From Capitulum mitella (taxonomy: Eukaryota; Arthropoda; Thecostraca; Pollicipedomorpha; Pollicipedidae): DNA of 64,000 nucleotides. The notes under the pieces are model-generated. The model was not told the origin of the DNA. It saw only the letters and a program-made list of their open reading frames with translations, and did not search any database. The stretch lies in assembly GCA_030062745.1 (NCBI GenBank), contig CP099842.1, forward strand, positions 11,229,838 through 11,293,837, read 5' to 3'. Below are positions 11,773 to 23,533 of the stretch, piece by piece. Numbering within the stretch: the first letter of the stretch is position 1; each line of letters opens with the position of its first letter. The translations under genes were made by a program, and so were the position numbers.

Positions 11773-12239
11773 GCAAGTAGATTTTGCATACCGCGAGCGG
11801 TTGGCCAAGACAAATCTTTAGGTATTGCAGCAAACAAGGCCGCCCAACTGGGTGAAAAACACGGCTTAAGCACGCCATCGCTGAGACATTGAGGGTTGTT
11901 AACTCGCGAATTGCTGAGCATACTATCTCCCCCTAAGTTTTTACAGCATAACTACCGCACGACAAACGTCAACGACCTCAAGTTTTCGTGCTCTTACCAT
12001 AACAACACGGTCATCTCTTGACAAAAACAGCTAACAGGATCACCGTAGTTCAGGTCACATGACCTCGGTATCCGAATCGAAGGCGCGGTTTTTAGGTACT
12101 GTTAGGACTCCTGCATCTGGCGTTTCCTGTTGACATGATTTGCGACAAGCTCATCAGGAATGACACAGAGACCAAATATCAGGTCACACAAGCACAAATG
12201 ACCTAAAGTGAGGTCAACGTCGGCCATTGGCTAGCTTTG

Positions 12240-12580
12240 CATGGTACCTGGATCAATAGCCGAAGTGTTTTTTTTTGTCGAAAGCTTTTCTGCGGAATGT
12301 GATTGGGCAAATGCTTTTTTGGTAAATGGCATTTCATCGACCTTGCAAAATGTCGAATGCAAAAAGACGAATGGCTATATGTCGACTGTTATTTCCCACC
12401 AAAATGTTAATCCCGAAGGCAATTAAGGGAAAGCCAGAAAACTGAATGCTATTTGGCGATCATCAGTTAGTCTTTCGTTGGTTGTAGAATGGGCAAAAAG
12501 CCGAAATGTTTTTTCGCCGAATGCAGTTAGACAAATGCTGTTTTAGAGATCAGTCGAAGGCGAATGGAATGAACGTCGGT
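12240..12580. repeat. Degenerate word array (GCCGAATG)
   Basis: Words such as GCCGAAGTG, GCGGAATGTG, GTCGAATGC, GCCGAAATG and GCCGAATGC alternate with T-rich tracts every 15-35 bases. It resembles the arrays at 11500, 25620 and 26330 in style but not in sequence. Confidence 0.5.
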
Positions 12581-13954
12581 ATGCTGACGAGTCACCCGAT
12601 CTCATCTGAATCTCTAACAGAACTAAGCTTTGAACCGTATGGCTCTTCTCATTTGACTGGTAAATGTCATTGGCAACAGATGCTGAAATCGGTAAATGTA
12701 AACGGTAAAAAGCACCAGCCAGGTCTCCGAATACAATAGTGTTGTTGTCCGTGTTCGTCAAAACGTGTGCAGTCGGACTATATTTTCAGGCTACTTCGCA
12801 GCTAAGGCCTGGGGCACGACTCGCTTTACGGCGGGGCCCCCACCGGGCACTTGCCAGCACGTGAGGTATGCGCTTCTCGTCACGCACGTTTTCCCGCGAA
12901 TGCCAGTCTCGGCAACAATGCGAACAGTTACGAAATTCGTGCCAAAATTAGGTAACTCCAGCTGGGTTTCGTGGGGCACTAACCCAGCATATCGTCTCAA
13001 ATAAGTATGCGGTTTATCCTGCAGCACCTCGAAACGTAGCCATCCTGCCTGACTATCCTGCCTGACTACCGCGAACCATTAGTGAGGATTAATTTCATGC
13101 GAGCAAAGTAGAAAGATATCTCAGAACATGTGCAATACAAACGGCATCAACCAACAGTAAAGAGATCCCTTTTGTGACCTGTTTCTAGAGAAAACATCGG
13201 TAATTTTTGGCTATCTTACCTACATTCGCTGTCGGTGGGGGTTTGACTTGGATTCGACACACGGCCAACGTTTCCAGGCCAAATGCCGTTCTGCAATGCC
13301 AATAAATGCTGAGAGAAACTAACGTGAATTTTTAATCAAGTTTGAGATAAGATAGACATAAAGTGCATTTTTAATAAGAAATTCAGAAATATACCGGAGT
13401 GCTACACTACTCTAGATATAGTTTTCAATAACGTTCTCATGTGGCATTCATCGGTATCGAGCAGCGACTTTGCAGCTCCCTGTGCTCACTCTGCGTATAG
13501 CCTCTTTTCCAGCTGGCACTGACACCTTCGGTTACGATGCCTGAAGTATGCTTTGGCACTTTATTTTGTTTTCAGTCAGCGACTGGGAGTCTCTTTTCAA
13601 ATGATGTGGTTGTTATAGTGGTCATATCGCCGCAGGTGAAATGAAGCTTGTTTTCTGCTGGGGCCTAGCCCCCTGTGACGCCATAAGGTGGCTCTTCATC
13701 ATACCTCGGCCTGTTTCAGCCTCTGTAGATCTGTTTATATCGGACTAACCACTGTGAGTCCGATATTAACCTATAAATGTAAATTCACCATATGGATCAG
13801 CGAATTTCGGAATTGTCTGCTGTACATGTAAGTGTTCGTAATGTTTTAACGCTCGCAACTTGTGAACGCATTGACTTTAAGTTATTCATCTTTTTTGCTT
13901 GATGACATTCAACGTAAGTCTATTGAAGAAAAACCGTTTGGTCATTTTCTGCTC
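12581..13954. other. Unassigned intergenic sequence
   Basis: A GC-richer patch (12785-12980) keeps overlapping frames of about 78 residues on both strands, with no recognisable family. A short foldback, ATATCGGAC/GTCCGATAT, occurs near 13738-13768. CTGCCTGACTATC is directly repeated near 13046-13070. Nothing else is evident. Confidence 0.35.
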
Positions 13955-14080
13955 CTTTATATATATATGCGTACGTGCACACATATTACCTTATTTGTCA
14001 TATATCCATACATGATGTGGTAAATATGCGTTTATATAACATACACGTTGGGTAGATCAGGCGCTTGCAATATATATGTA
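13955..14080 (+). repeat. Direct repeat, left copy (pseudo-LTR-like)
   Basis: It matches 14858-14990 through CATGATGTGGTAAATATGC and GTTGGGTAGATCA, at roughly 80-85 percent identity by eye. The left copy continues with GGCGCTTG, the right copy with AGCGCATG followed by a TA repeat. Confidence 0.65.
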
Positions 14081-14246
14081 TGTAATGTAATGTATGTAAT
14101 ATGTATGTATGTAATGTAACATATGTACATATATACACAAATATAATAAAAACAAAATATTCCACAACATGGATGTATTGGAGTGCTTATGTTTGGCCAC
14201 AATGCAGGTCTCGGCATAGCTGGTGAGATATTGGTGCTAAACTTAC

Positions 14247-14573
14247 GTGGATCGATTGTTCAAAATTCCATGTGGGGGATGCGATAAGGTTTATTTCGAT
14301 GAAATGGGTAGGGGGTTGAAACAGCACATTCAGGAGCACAAAGCTGATTTAAAGTACCATAGGACGACGAATTCTTTTGTGATGCATGCGGGAACTCATG
14401 ATCATCTACCAGACTGGACTGGATCAGCCATTTTGCATGGTGGCATAAATAAAAGAAGTGGGAGGGCTGTAGAGGCTGCCTATATTGCAACGAAACAGAA
14501 CATAAAGTTGCCGCAAGGGTTTCTCAAACTGTCGATCTCAGTGGCGCAATTAACAAAAAGTGAATTCTAGAAT
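14247..14573 (+). pseudogene. Penelope-type GIY-YIG endonuclease domain, 5' truncated
   Basis: The frame reads FKIPCGGCDKVYFDEMGRGL, then a histidine/glutamate pair (IQEHKAD), THDHLPDWTGSAILH and a late EAAYI. This is the order of the Penelope-like GIY-YIG endonuclease: a YxIxCxxCxxxYIGxTxRxL start, RxxEH, HxxDW and the metal-binding glutamate. The GIY-YIG half is degraded (YFDEM where YIGQT is expected), so catalysis is doubtful. The frame has no ATG of its own (it opens on GTG) and no RT upstream, so this is the C-terminal remnant of a longer protein. It ends at TAG 14568-14570. Confidence 0.7.
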
Positions 14574-14857
14574 TAGTATGTTGGGTACGGGAGCGGGAGG
14601 GGAAGGACAGGGTGGATGTGTGCAGCTGCGTCTGCCAAGTACTGTGTTATGTGAAACTTACTCGTTTGCAATCTTCACGTGGATATGCAATGTTCTTCAC
14701 GTGCTGTGATCACGTTTTGTGCATCGAAAAAACAAACTAAAAAAACAGCATTCCTGATGAAGGCAATAATAAAGCCGAAACACCGATTACTGTTTTTATC
14801 TTTCGAAATATTTAGTTCCATTATCATCTTCATTCTATGAGAAAAAACATCCTATCT

Positions 14858-14981
14858 TAATATATCGGTACATATCTATGCGTGTGTGCACACTTATTTC
14901 CATATATGTCATATATGCATGCATGATGTGGTAAATATGCATTTATTTAACACATTTTATGTTGGGTAGATCAAGCGCATG

Positions 14982-14990
<9 letters not shown>
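14858..14990 (+). repeat. Direct repeat, right copy (pseudo-LTR-like)
   Basis: Partner of 13955-14080. It runs into the TA microsatellite at 14984. Beyond the microsatellite, CAAGCGCCTGAT (15044-15055) is the inverse of the ATCAGGCGCTTG near the end of the left copy, so the right junction can also fold back. Confidence 0.6.

Positions 14991-15042
<52 letters not shown>
14984..15042. repeat. (TA)n microsatellite
   Basis: About 29 uninterrupted TA dinucleotides, sitting inside the right repeat of the Penelope-like remnant. Confidence 0.95.
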
Positions 15043-15043
<1 letters not shown>

Positions 15044-15235
15044 CAAGCGCCTGATATACGTAGCCAGCTTAAGGGTCGGCTGGCTGCTGTCGGCCGGCCG
15101 GCCGGGCGGCTGTCTGTCGACAGCAGCGCGCTGAGTGACGCCGTGTCTCGGCCCGCCGAGTCTGACCCCGGCTGGCGTCACGCCCGGCACCGGTCCGCGC
15201 GCGCCCCGACAGCTCCCACGACCGGCCGAGGCGGG

Positions 15236-15490
15236 GTCAGCTGGCGGGTCAGAGGGCGGCCGTGATGGCGTCAGAGGTCAGCGGTGGCGGGTCAGAGGTC
15301 AGCTGGCGGGTCAGAGGGCGGCCGTGACGGCGTCAGAGGTCAGCGGTGGCGGGTCAGAGGCCAGCTGGCGGGTCAGAGGGCGGCCGTGACGGCGTCAGAG
15401 GTCAGCGGAGGCGGGTCAGAGGTCAGCTGGCGGGTCAGAGGGCGGCCGTGACGGCGTCAGAGGTCAGCGGAGGCGGGTCAGAGGTCGGCT
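15236..15490. repeat. 62-bp GC-rich minisatellite
   Basis: Four near-identical 62-bp units start at 15236, 15298, 15360 and 15422. Each contains GTCAGCTGGCGGGTCAGAGG and GCGGCCGTGACGGCGTCAGA, and a partial fifth unit follows. Sub-repeats of GGTCAG(A/C)GG lie inside each unit. Because 62 is not a multiple of three, reading frames rotate through the array, which argues against a coding role. Confidence 0.9.
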
Positions 15491-16682
15491 GTAGCGGGTC
15501 AGAGGAACGCTGTGACGCTGTCAGAGGTAGTGCTGCTTTCTCCTCCGAAAGGACGAACACGACCTTTGGAACCGAACATGCATTTCAGATGTAAATGGCA
15601 AAATGCAGTGATCTGGCTGTTCAGCTGAAAGCAATTTTGTGCACAAATATGCGAAACTAATGTCATTATATCCAGCAGACTTCAGATTCGTCACTCCTAA
15701 CGTTTACCGGCGATGTAAGCAAATACAGGTATGGATGACATCCGCTCCTTCGGCTGGCAAAGATCAGCAGTATTGAAGATCAACAATGTTCTTCTTTGTG
15801 GGGATGACTGTCACCCAGCAAGACTTTTCGTAGACTGCTGGCGAACGGCCACCATAAAAAATTCAGGCCAAATCAGGTCACTAAAATCAGGTCACTACAA
15901 AAGCACGGCTTGCCGACCAGAGCGCTTTAAAGCACTAAGACGACAACGGAGACCGAAACCGATAGGTATTCTCCTTCCCTGTGATCTGAGAGGTTAGTGT
16001 GGCCTGAAGGTATTACGTCAGATAGCAGACAGAAACATGCTACACTCTAGTTTTTGTTTCGCCACCCCATTTTGTTTAGGAAAAATGACATGAGAGGTTA
16101 GCAATCTCCCTTGTCCGGAGCATGGAAAACAATTATTACGTCCAGCGAGAGTTAACTCATTCCAGCGATAGCAAGAGCCATGACGCCCTTTTCTGTCAGA
16201 TTCATACATAGAGCATATGCACTGGCTTAAGCACGATGACAAATCGCAGCTAGTGTAAGTCATTCTTGATGGTGCGAAAGATGAGCAGTATAATAAGATT
16301 CACAGACTAAAGAAAAACGGAAACTGGCACATTGCTTCGTGTTTGGTTGAGTCGTGGAAACAGAATGCAATATGGGATTTCGCTGTTTTCTGTTTCTGCC
16401 ATATTTCATGTCTTACGTATGTTTCCATAGGATTGCCACAGTAGAAGACGCATTGATAAAGGACAACACGAATATTTCAGACTTAAGGTGGGCTTTCCGA
16501 CTGCACTCCCCTGACTTCATGTAAGGACAAAGAGAAGATACGAAGAGAGTTACATAGTGCAAATGATTACCTTGGAACACCACCTGAACTCCAGAGGTCA
16601 AAAAAGACACCAAATGATAGACGATTTCGTAACTGAGTGGACACAAGCTCCCAAAACATATGTAAAGTATGGGATATAAATA

Positions 16683-16723
<41 letters not shown>

Positions 16724-17999
16724 ACGAAATTGAAGATTAGTGTAACCGCAGGGTCTCTGTCCGTCGGATGATATGCGCCAAGCCTCCAGGCGATAGCAAT
16801 ATTCCTTGGGACGTGATCCCAACAACTCCAACTGTACGGAACACTGTGTGGCACCTTGTTAACGTGTATCCATTAGGACGTCGTCTGGGCTCGCTGCTTG
16901 AAAAATAAACAAAAACTGCAAGTAATATCATTGTAAAGATTGATGTCAACTAACTCGAGTTTGCCACTTGCGCTGAAATCTAGAATAAACAAACAGGGAA
17001 CAATGCGGGATAAATCAACAATCGTAAGGAGCATAAACATTTAAAGATGAACATGTATTGAAAGATCAGAAAATTTTCACGAAAACTTTTTCGCCTCCGG
17101 AATGTTTTCGTACAAAAGGAGTTTGTTGACCGGTGGCCAGTTGTGTACTGCGGTTTCATATCTGGCAGCCTGACTGAGAGGAACAGTGAGCACCACTGAT
17201 TATAGTTATGGTTGGTAAAAGTCTTTATATCTGTTTTAGTGCATCACTCGCCGTTCAATGACTCGAATTTATGTCCATTTCATTGCTTCCATTACTAAAT
17301 GGAGGAAAGCATATGGCGCATGTAGCGATTCAGGATGAAAGAGAAACAGGTTTATAGTCATATGGCAGGTATCTTTTACACAACATTAAGAGACAGAACG
17401 AAGGCAGTTAAAGGCAATGATGTTTCATCAAAGCTGACTAATTCTGAGAATGCCATTGAAAGAACTCTTGCAGTATGTCCATTAGAAAATGTGTACAAAA
17501 AGGGTCCATATCCTAATAACGTCTCGCGTCCTTTCCACAACTTGTGTCAAGGCATCACGCGATAAAACATTAATATTTTTATTCGTTATACTAATAGGTG
17601 GGAGAGATAGCAAATTAAAACGTCCTTGCATTCAAATTAGCTGTGCTTCAAGACACACATAACTTAATGAACGCCAAATATATTCCAATGGTTTACATAT
17701 ACAATTGAGGCATCTTTTCATCTTATAAATTAGTTCTCCCGTTAAGGACTACAGCAAGCAGAAGCCCTTCAACCCAGTATTTGGCAATTACAATTACATT
17801 TTGAGCAATGTTTAACAGCGACGTTTTAGGCAAACCTGAGCGTGTGGCATCGAAACATATACGAGCCTAATTGCCCAAAAACGCATTTTCGCTGATTGTC
17901 ATCGATAAAAAAAGCATTCTCAATCAATACAAACACTATCAGAGCAGTGCAACCACCTAGCCACCGATCGGTTACTCATTCAAAATCCTTTGACAGACG
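15491..17999. other. Unassigned intergenic sequence
   Basis: Mostly AT-rich, no gene supported. AAATCAGGTCACTA is directly repeated near 15868-15897. A (TA)n microsatellite lies at 16689-16717. Short open frames (for example 17335-17565) have no recognisable content. Confidence 0.4.
16689..16717. repeat. (TA)n microsatellite
   Basis: About 14 TA dinucleotides, slightly interrupted at the left edge. Confidence 0.9.
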
Positions 18000-18560
18000 A
18001 CATCCTCTGACCCGTCCCGGAACATTTCACTCCGGCACCGCAGTTTCCCCCCTCCCCCGCCCCCGACCGCCCAACAGCACCCGCTCTGCCCTCCTGAGCA
18101 GCGCCGGCGACAGCCAACTCGGCAGAGCTGAACAGGCGCTAACCGGCCTCCTCCCAGCCTCCGTCTGAATCCTCAGAGAGACCCCGCGGCGGCGGGATGA
18201 CGTCACGCGCGGTGCCGGCGGGACGCGGCCGCCGTCTGTTGACGCCTGCCCTGCCAGAGCTCGGCCCGCTCAGATATCTGGCCAAGACTGCGGGCGGAGC
18301 GCTCCTGGCGAGCCCCTGGCGGCCGCGGTCGGGGGGACGCGCGCCGGCACCAAGCTCCTGGAACGGCTCCGCAAACGGCGCCCGCGCGGCTGCCGCGCTC
18401 CTGTGGCGGCCCTTTGAACCGGCCCCCGGAAACCCGAGACAACGCCGCCCGCGAGTCTGCAGCGCCGTCACGCCGTCTGCGGCTCCTTCTGTCCCCCTCC
18501 CGCCGTCATGGTCCGCCTCCATGGCCGGGCTCGGTTTGGGCTGGCACAGTCCGCGGATGA
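18000..18560. promoter_or_regulatory. CpG-rich island with a perfect CRE
   Basis: A sharp rise in GC and CpG content is visible against AT-rich flanks. It contains a perfect TGACGTCA cAMP-response-element palindrome at 18198-18205, in GGGATGACGTCACGCGCGG. Long open frames on both strands (132 and 127 residues) are typical of CpG-rich sequence and match no family. The block could be the promoter or first exon of a gene I cannot otherwise see; orientation is unknown. Confidence 0.35.
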
Positions 18561-18600
18561 TTTGTAAACTTTGGCCAACTTTCGTGCTTTTTTAGTAAGC

Positions 18601-21498
18601 AAAGACTATCTATGTTGAAAACAAACAAACACTAGCCGTCTCCGCGCCCCACGATTGCTCCAGTTAGCCGTTAACTGCCTGTCCGTCGGGCAGGTGCAGT
18701 CCCTCCAGACCGCCAGCTGGGGCCCGGTAACCAGCTAATTCCGCCAGACAACAAATCTTACGGATGGTAAGTGGCCGTCGTCGAGCGGAACTGATGTAGT
18801 CAGCGCGGTGCCATCAGCCAAGAGGTGATGTAACAAAGTTCTGCTCGGCACCAGTGACACGTGACGACATTCATCCGCCCACCAGCCCAAATACGTTTCT
18901 CAGAGGCCATCGTCCCAATTTCTCCGCTGTGCATTGATTTTAATTTTGGAACTGAGAAAACAACTCAATGTAGGTTATTTTTGTGGTCTGCATGGTTGAA
19001 ATTCATGTAAGTCTTGTATGTCAATCAGATCATGGCTAATCCAGCCAATAGTCATAGGCATTAGCAGGCTTACATCTGATACGAGTGGGGTTATTCTACT
19101 AAGTAAGAAGCAGACAAGGAACTGAAAATAAATTGGACCTCGCCAGGCCGGGAGCTCATAAAAGTGCCTTCCACTTATTTTGAAGACCTCCCCCCCAAAA
19201 AAACGGGGACGTGAAAAGCTCTGAAACTTGGAGAACACTTTTATAAGTCCATTTTACGCTTTAGCGTAAAATGGACTTATAAAACTTAAGCAGTTTTTTA
19301 CCTGGCTATCACACCAGGTCACTGACCTAAGGCAGGTTGAAAAGGAGCATCTTCCAAAAACGTAGTGGCACTGATGATATTTTGTGAAATGTATCGATTC
19401 ACGCGAAACTTACTAGATCCAGATGCTATGAAAGATGCAACAATTTCCCTCCTTCTTCCGAAATGTCAAATGCTTTAACCTTTTTCTATGTTTGCCGTTG
19501 ATGTGATGGGCGAACTAATGATACCTGCGTCCTGTGACTAAGAAATTTTATCTGGTGACTTGCGACCTGGGATCAGGTCATGCCTTACAGCAAATTTTCA
19601 GGCAAACAACAGGACATAATCCTTTAGTGTGAGTCATGGAACCTTTATTCGTCACGATGTGTACTTTGGAACAACTAATTTTTGGTAAGGGTCTTACTTG
19701 TCAAGGGTCGCTTAATCTCATTTGACCTGGGGCGACCTGCTTTGACCTTTCGAAATATCTGCCTGTTTTTCATGCGAACACACCTTGTGTGACAATAAGT
19801 CATAAGACAAAAGCCATATCCTCTATCTACACAGTTCTTACATTTTGCCCTATTCTCTTTGGTAGCCAGAATAAAACCCTTTATAACGTGAAAACAACTT
19901 TCCACTAAATAGTAAAGTCTTACGTTGCAGCCGCACCTGCCGCCCGGCGCCCAGGAGCCTCGTGAAAAACTTTTCGGGACACGAGTGCTATGAAGTAGGA
20001 GGAACATCACATAAATCGATCTGATGGGATTTTAAGCCGTTTCGCATCTGAACAATGGTAGTACACACATTTTCAGGATGTTTCAGCCAAAACATCCTGT
20101 TCGCGGAGAAATACGCGACTCCAGTCCGTACAAAAAGTCGTTACTTCTTTATTGTAATTTTTGTCTGGAATGATCACATTGCCTGCCTTGTGCTGGACCG
20201 TGGCTAAAGCAGACCTTTTTACTGTAGGCACTTTAAAGCCAAACACAACATATGAATACCAAAATTTTTATCAAAAGTGTGCACGTATAGTTTGTCCTGA
20301 GATGGCACTAGTAATCTTGACATCGATCTGATTGCAGGCATTCTGAGTGCTTTCTTTTAGTGTCACCTAGGCCTTTACAACGCCGTACAACGACAAAGAT
20401 TTATTAACTGGCGACGGTTGATAAATTTTAGCCACCGAAATGCAATGTCCCAAAGCAGAATCGCCCGTCTCGATCGTTAGACAAATGGAGCAGGTAGATA
20501 CCGTCGCCAGATGTATCCGCACGATTGCTTACAGAACCAAGACAAGACGTGTTTATTCACGTCAAGCCTGATGGTCCCTCAGCTACCTGTTCAGAATTTT
20601 CGCTGTCAGCGTGCCCGTCCGGGCCCTCGACAACACTGAGAAGTGATCGCGTCACAGTTCGACAACCACAATATGATATGTGCTCACTGAGGAGAACCAA
20701 GCAAGTCGGTTTTGACGGGTGAGGGTGCTTTTGTTCCATTTCTAGGTGAAGTAAAACACAACTATTCCTGTTATGTCTTTCAGTCATAAACATATAGGAC
20801 AAAGACGCTCTTTTCAGAACTGAGAAGACGCGAACATCAAGAAAGCGAAAACAAATGCTGTGGCGAGAGTGAATGACAGCAGTGTCGACGCCTGTTTTTG
20901 CCGGAGCAAAAAACACTTTCAGAAGTAAGACAGCGTTCCGCTTATTTGATTCGGATGTGCTTTTTAAGACACATGCAAGGAACTGATTCCAGCATCTGAG
21001 GGCAGAGCTAGAAGCCTTTAGTCCAAGGCAAGTACCACGTGATGTTGACAATGACATGACGGACACGCACACGGTTTTCAGGAATCATATGAAGCATTCT
21101 TAAAATGACGAGGGCACTTCTAATCGCAAGCACAACGGAGACGCCCGAGGCGGTGCACTAATCTTTGTTCAGCAGGTACGGACACTGCCATCAAAAGCGC
21201 TTGAAAGTGTTTTCTGTCGCTGTCACAGAATTTTTACTGCAGTGACTCAGAGGAAGAAGCGCCGTGCTCAGGCGTATATCCTCGAAATGGTCGAACGCCA
21301 GTGAGCCGTTCCAACGATATTGTGCATTCGGCGCTTTGATATCGTGTAACACCCGATTTAGACCCGTGCCCTCGAAGACTTCGAAGAACCGTTGGTGACG
21401 ACATAGCAGAGAACTACTGATTCACCATGACGCCGTTCCCAGAAGGGCGAGTTCACGATCTGGTTTTGGCAAGCGAGAAGCGGAGGGGCACTATGGAT
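18601..21498. other. Unassigned sequence with a perfect palindrome and AGGTCA-type words
   Basis: No gene supported. The stretch 19290-19780 has several AGGTCA/TGACCT hexamers (CAGGTCACTGACCTAAGGCAGG near 19317, GATCAGGTCATG near 19571) and phrases reminiscent of family A interiors. It may be an old relative of those elements, but ends were not found. A GTG-started minus-strand frame of 171 codons at 21072-20557 resembles nothing I know. Confidence 0.35.
19240..19284. repeat. Near-perfect 22-bp-arm palindrome
   Basis: TTTATAAGTCCATTTTACGC is mirrored by GCGTAAAATGGACTTATAAA across a few bases (core CTTTAG). The arms are unique sequence. A C-run/A-run (about 19190-19205) lies just upstream. 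It could be a small foldback element or the junction of an inverted duplication. Confidence 0.85.
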
Positions 21499-21620
21499 AA
21501 CACAGACATACAGAGAGACAAAGAGAGAAAGAGAGAGAAAGAAATGAAGACGGAAAGGGAGAGTGCGGGAAGGGAAGAGAGTAAACGGGAAAGGTAAAAA
21601 GAGTGGAAGAAGGAGAGGGT
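21499..21620 (+). repeat. Polypurine (GA-rich) tract
   Basis: About 120 bases of almost pure purine on the plus strand: GAGAGA, AAAGAGAG and GGAAAGG words with few interruptions. Such strand-asymmetric tracts can form triplex DNA, but no mirror symmetry is obvious here. Confidence 0.8.
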
Positions 21621-23533
21621 TTTCGTGATGGCACTCCTAGACTTATCGCTGAAGAGGTCAAGTCATAAAAACAAACCGGTACTTGACAAAGCCACGGTTC
21701 TAGTGCCCCCTATCACGAACAGAAAACATAGAACATTGACTGAATCGGTTAAACATATTCGGGTTGTAAATAAAACATTAAGGTGTTCGGGCCGGGTTTT
21801 TACATTTCCAGGCTTAAGGACAGAGATGCCGGCACTGTAACTGAGAAATACGATAGCGAGGCAAAATATTTTTGCGATAGTTCGGTTGTTTATACGGTTA
21901 CGCCAATGGTCCTTTCATGACGTGCCAAGCATTTGGCGTAAACTTTATGCTCGCAATCAACCCAAGACCAAGACTAGGTTGCCTAACGGTTGAGTCGCAG
22001 AGTGTCTGGTAAGGATGCTATCGTAGATTTGAAGCGGATAAGCTGCCGTGGGATCTGCCAAGACTTTGGGGCCTCTAATGTTTCTTGCGTCTCTGGAAAT
22101 GGTCCAAACCGCAATCAGCTGTTTGATTGATGTATATCAGCCGCGTTTAGATCATCCTCTGTCCGTTTGATTAGAATTCCGTATACAGACGTGTGACGGA
22201 ACATGATGTGAATCTGAATACTCAATAAGAACCCCTTTTCCCGACATACAACCAACCAGAAAACCTTACAGAGGTATATTGTTACATGCGCGAAATGTGC
22301 CATATTTCGTCTACTTTGAAGCAAGACTTCCTTTGCATCAAAATGTCAGCTACATTTCAGTCACTAGTCTTCAATAGCCCTTCCATCTGAGATTTTTCCT
22401 CCCTGTTTATGAGCTGCGAAACGTACAACCATGGAACTTGGAGGCTTTTCCCAACCTTTGTTTTACATCCACTCCTGAAATTTTAGTATGTACGTTTATC
22501 GGAGAAGGTTCCAGCAGACGTTTTTTGGACACATTTTTGGCCGTTTTGCGCTACTCTGAAGGCCATGTTTGGTTATCTTTGTTATAGACATGAACTACTT
22601 TCCACGTTATAGTAATTAAATAACATTTCGTTTTGCAATGCCCTGGTTTATTTTATGCCTTATGGCAAATTTCGGACAGTTTACGACGGTAGTGAATTAA
22701 GACGGACAAAAAGCTGCACAAAGACTCTGTTTGAGGAAAAGTAAGTTGCTGTGTCGCATCAGGTACGACTATTATAATAGTTTGTGTGCTTAAAGGTTGA
22801 TGTTATCCATCTGGGCAAATGAAGACAACATATAGACGGCGGTGAAGGGGAGGAGATCCAGCGGATCGAACAAAGACACTCCGAAGACCGTGTCATGAGA
22901 CTAACTTGCAAAAAATGCAATTGCAGGAGGGACTGTGTCCTGTTTCGTGACTTCCGGGTGAAGCATATGGCTTTGGTATATTAACATATGCTTGTTTTAC
23001 CACAGGCGGATCCAAGAGAAAGTTGTCTTGTGCCAAAACATCACGGGAAACACTACGGCACCATTCGGGTAGAAACCGAATGGTACCGTACCATTTCTAC
23101 CCATTTTCTACCCACTGTAACATTTGGTTTTGTTATGCTGTAGATCATCAGTGCAGCCAAATATCTATGTCTAGACGTTGAGAACTTGCTGCCTTGTAAA
23201 CAGCCATGGTCATCAGCGGTCCCTAAGAAAGGAAACTTGAGCACTACGCAAACGTCTCAGATCCAACTGTCTGTCTGCCTGCCGTCGCCAGACTGCGGAA
23301 CGGCAGAAGGGGCGGCGATGGACACGCATGGCACGCGCCGCTCGGGGGCCCGTGAACGGGGCAACACCTACTCGAGGGGCGTGACGTTGAGGGATTGCTT
23401 GAAAATCCAGTCGGAGCCAGTTTGGCCGTCGGCTTATACCACCCTGCCAGCTGCCAAATTGCATTAGCTGTCAGAGGCGGTGCTCATAAATTCATCCATA
23501 ACACGCGAGCAGGGGGATTTTGGCACTCCCGAC
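21621..23533. other. Unassigned intergenic sequence
   Basis: No gene supported. An interrupted foldback around CCATTCGG/CCGAATGG lies near 23061-23085. GC rises after 23250, leading into the minisatellite. Short open frames on both strands at 23186-23467 match nothing recognised. Confidence 0.35.

Larger units (their letters stand above)
13955..15054 (+). mobile_element. Penelope-like retroelement remnant between direct repeats
   Basis: Two ~115-125 bp direct repeats (13955-14080 and 14858-14990) share GTGCACAC, CATGATGTGGTAAATATGC and GTTGGGTAGATCA. They flank a 108-codon GIY-YIG endonuclease fragment. Flanking direct repeats (pseudo-LTRs) and a C-terminal GIY-YIG domain are known features of Penelope-like elements. 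The reverse transcriptase is absent, so this is an internally deleted copy. CCTGATGAAGGC and GCCGAAAC after the frame (about 14753-14780) look like the gene-end segment often seen next to such endonucleases. Confidence 0.65.

Noticed and set aside
14032-14217. Open frame rich in isoleucine/tyrosine over TA-rich repeats
   Set aside because: Translation of simple-repeat sequence inside the Penelope-like direct repeat.
20557-21072. Minus-strand 171-codon frame
   Set aside because: It begins with GTG, not ATG, shows no family motif and has no supporting exon structure.
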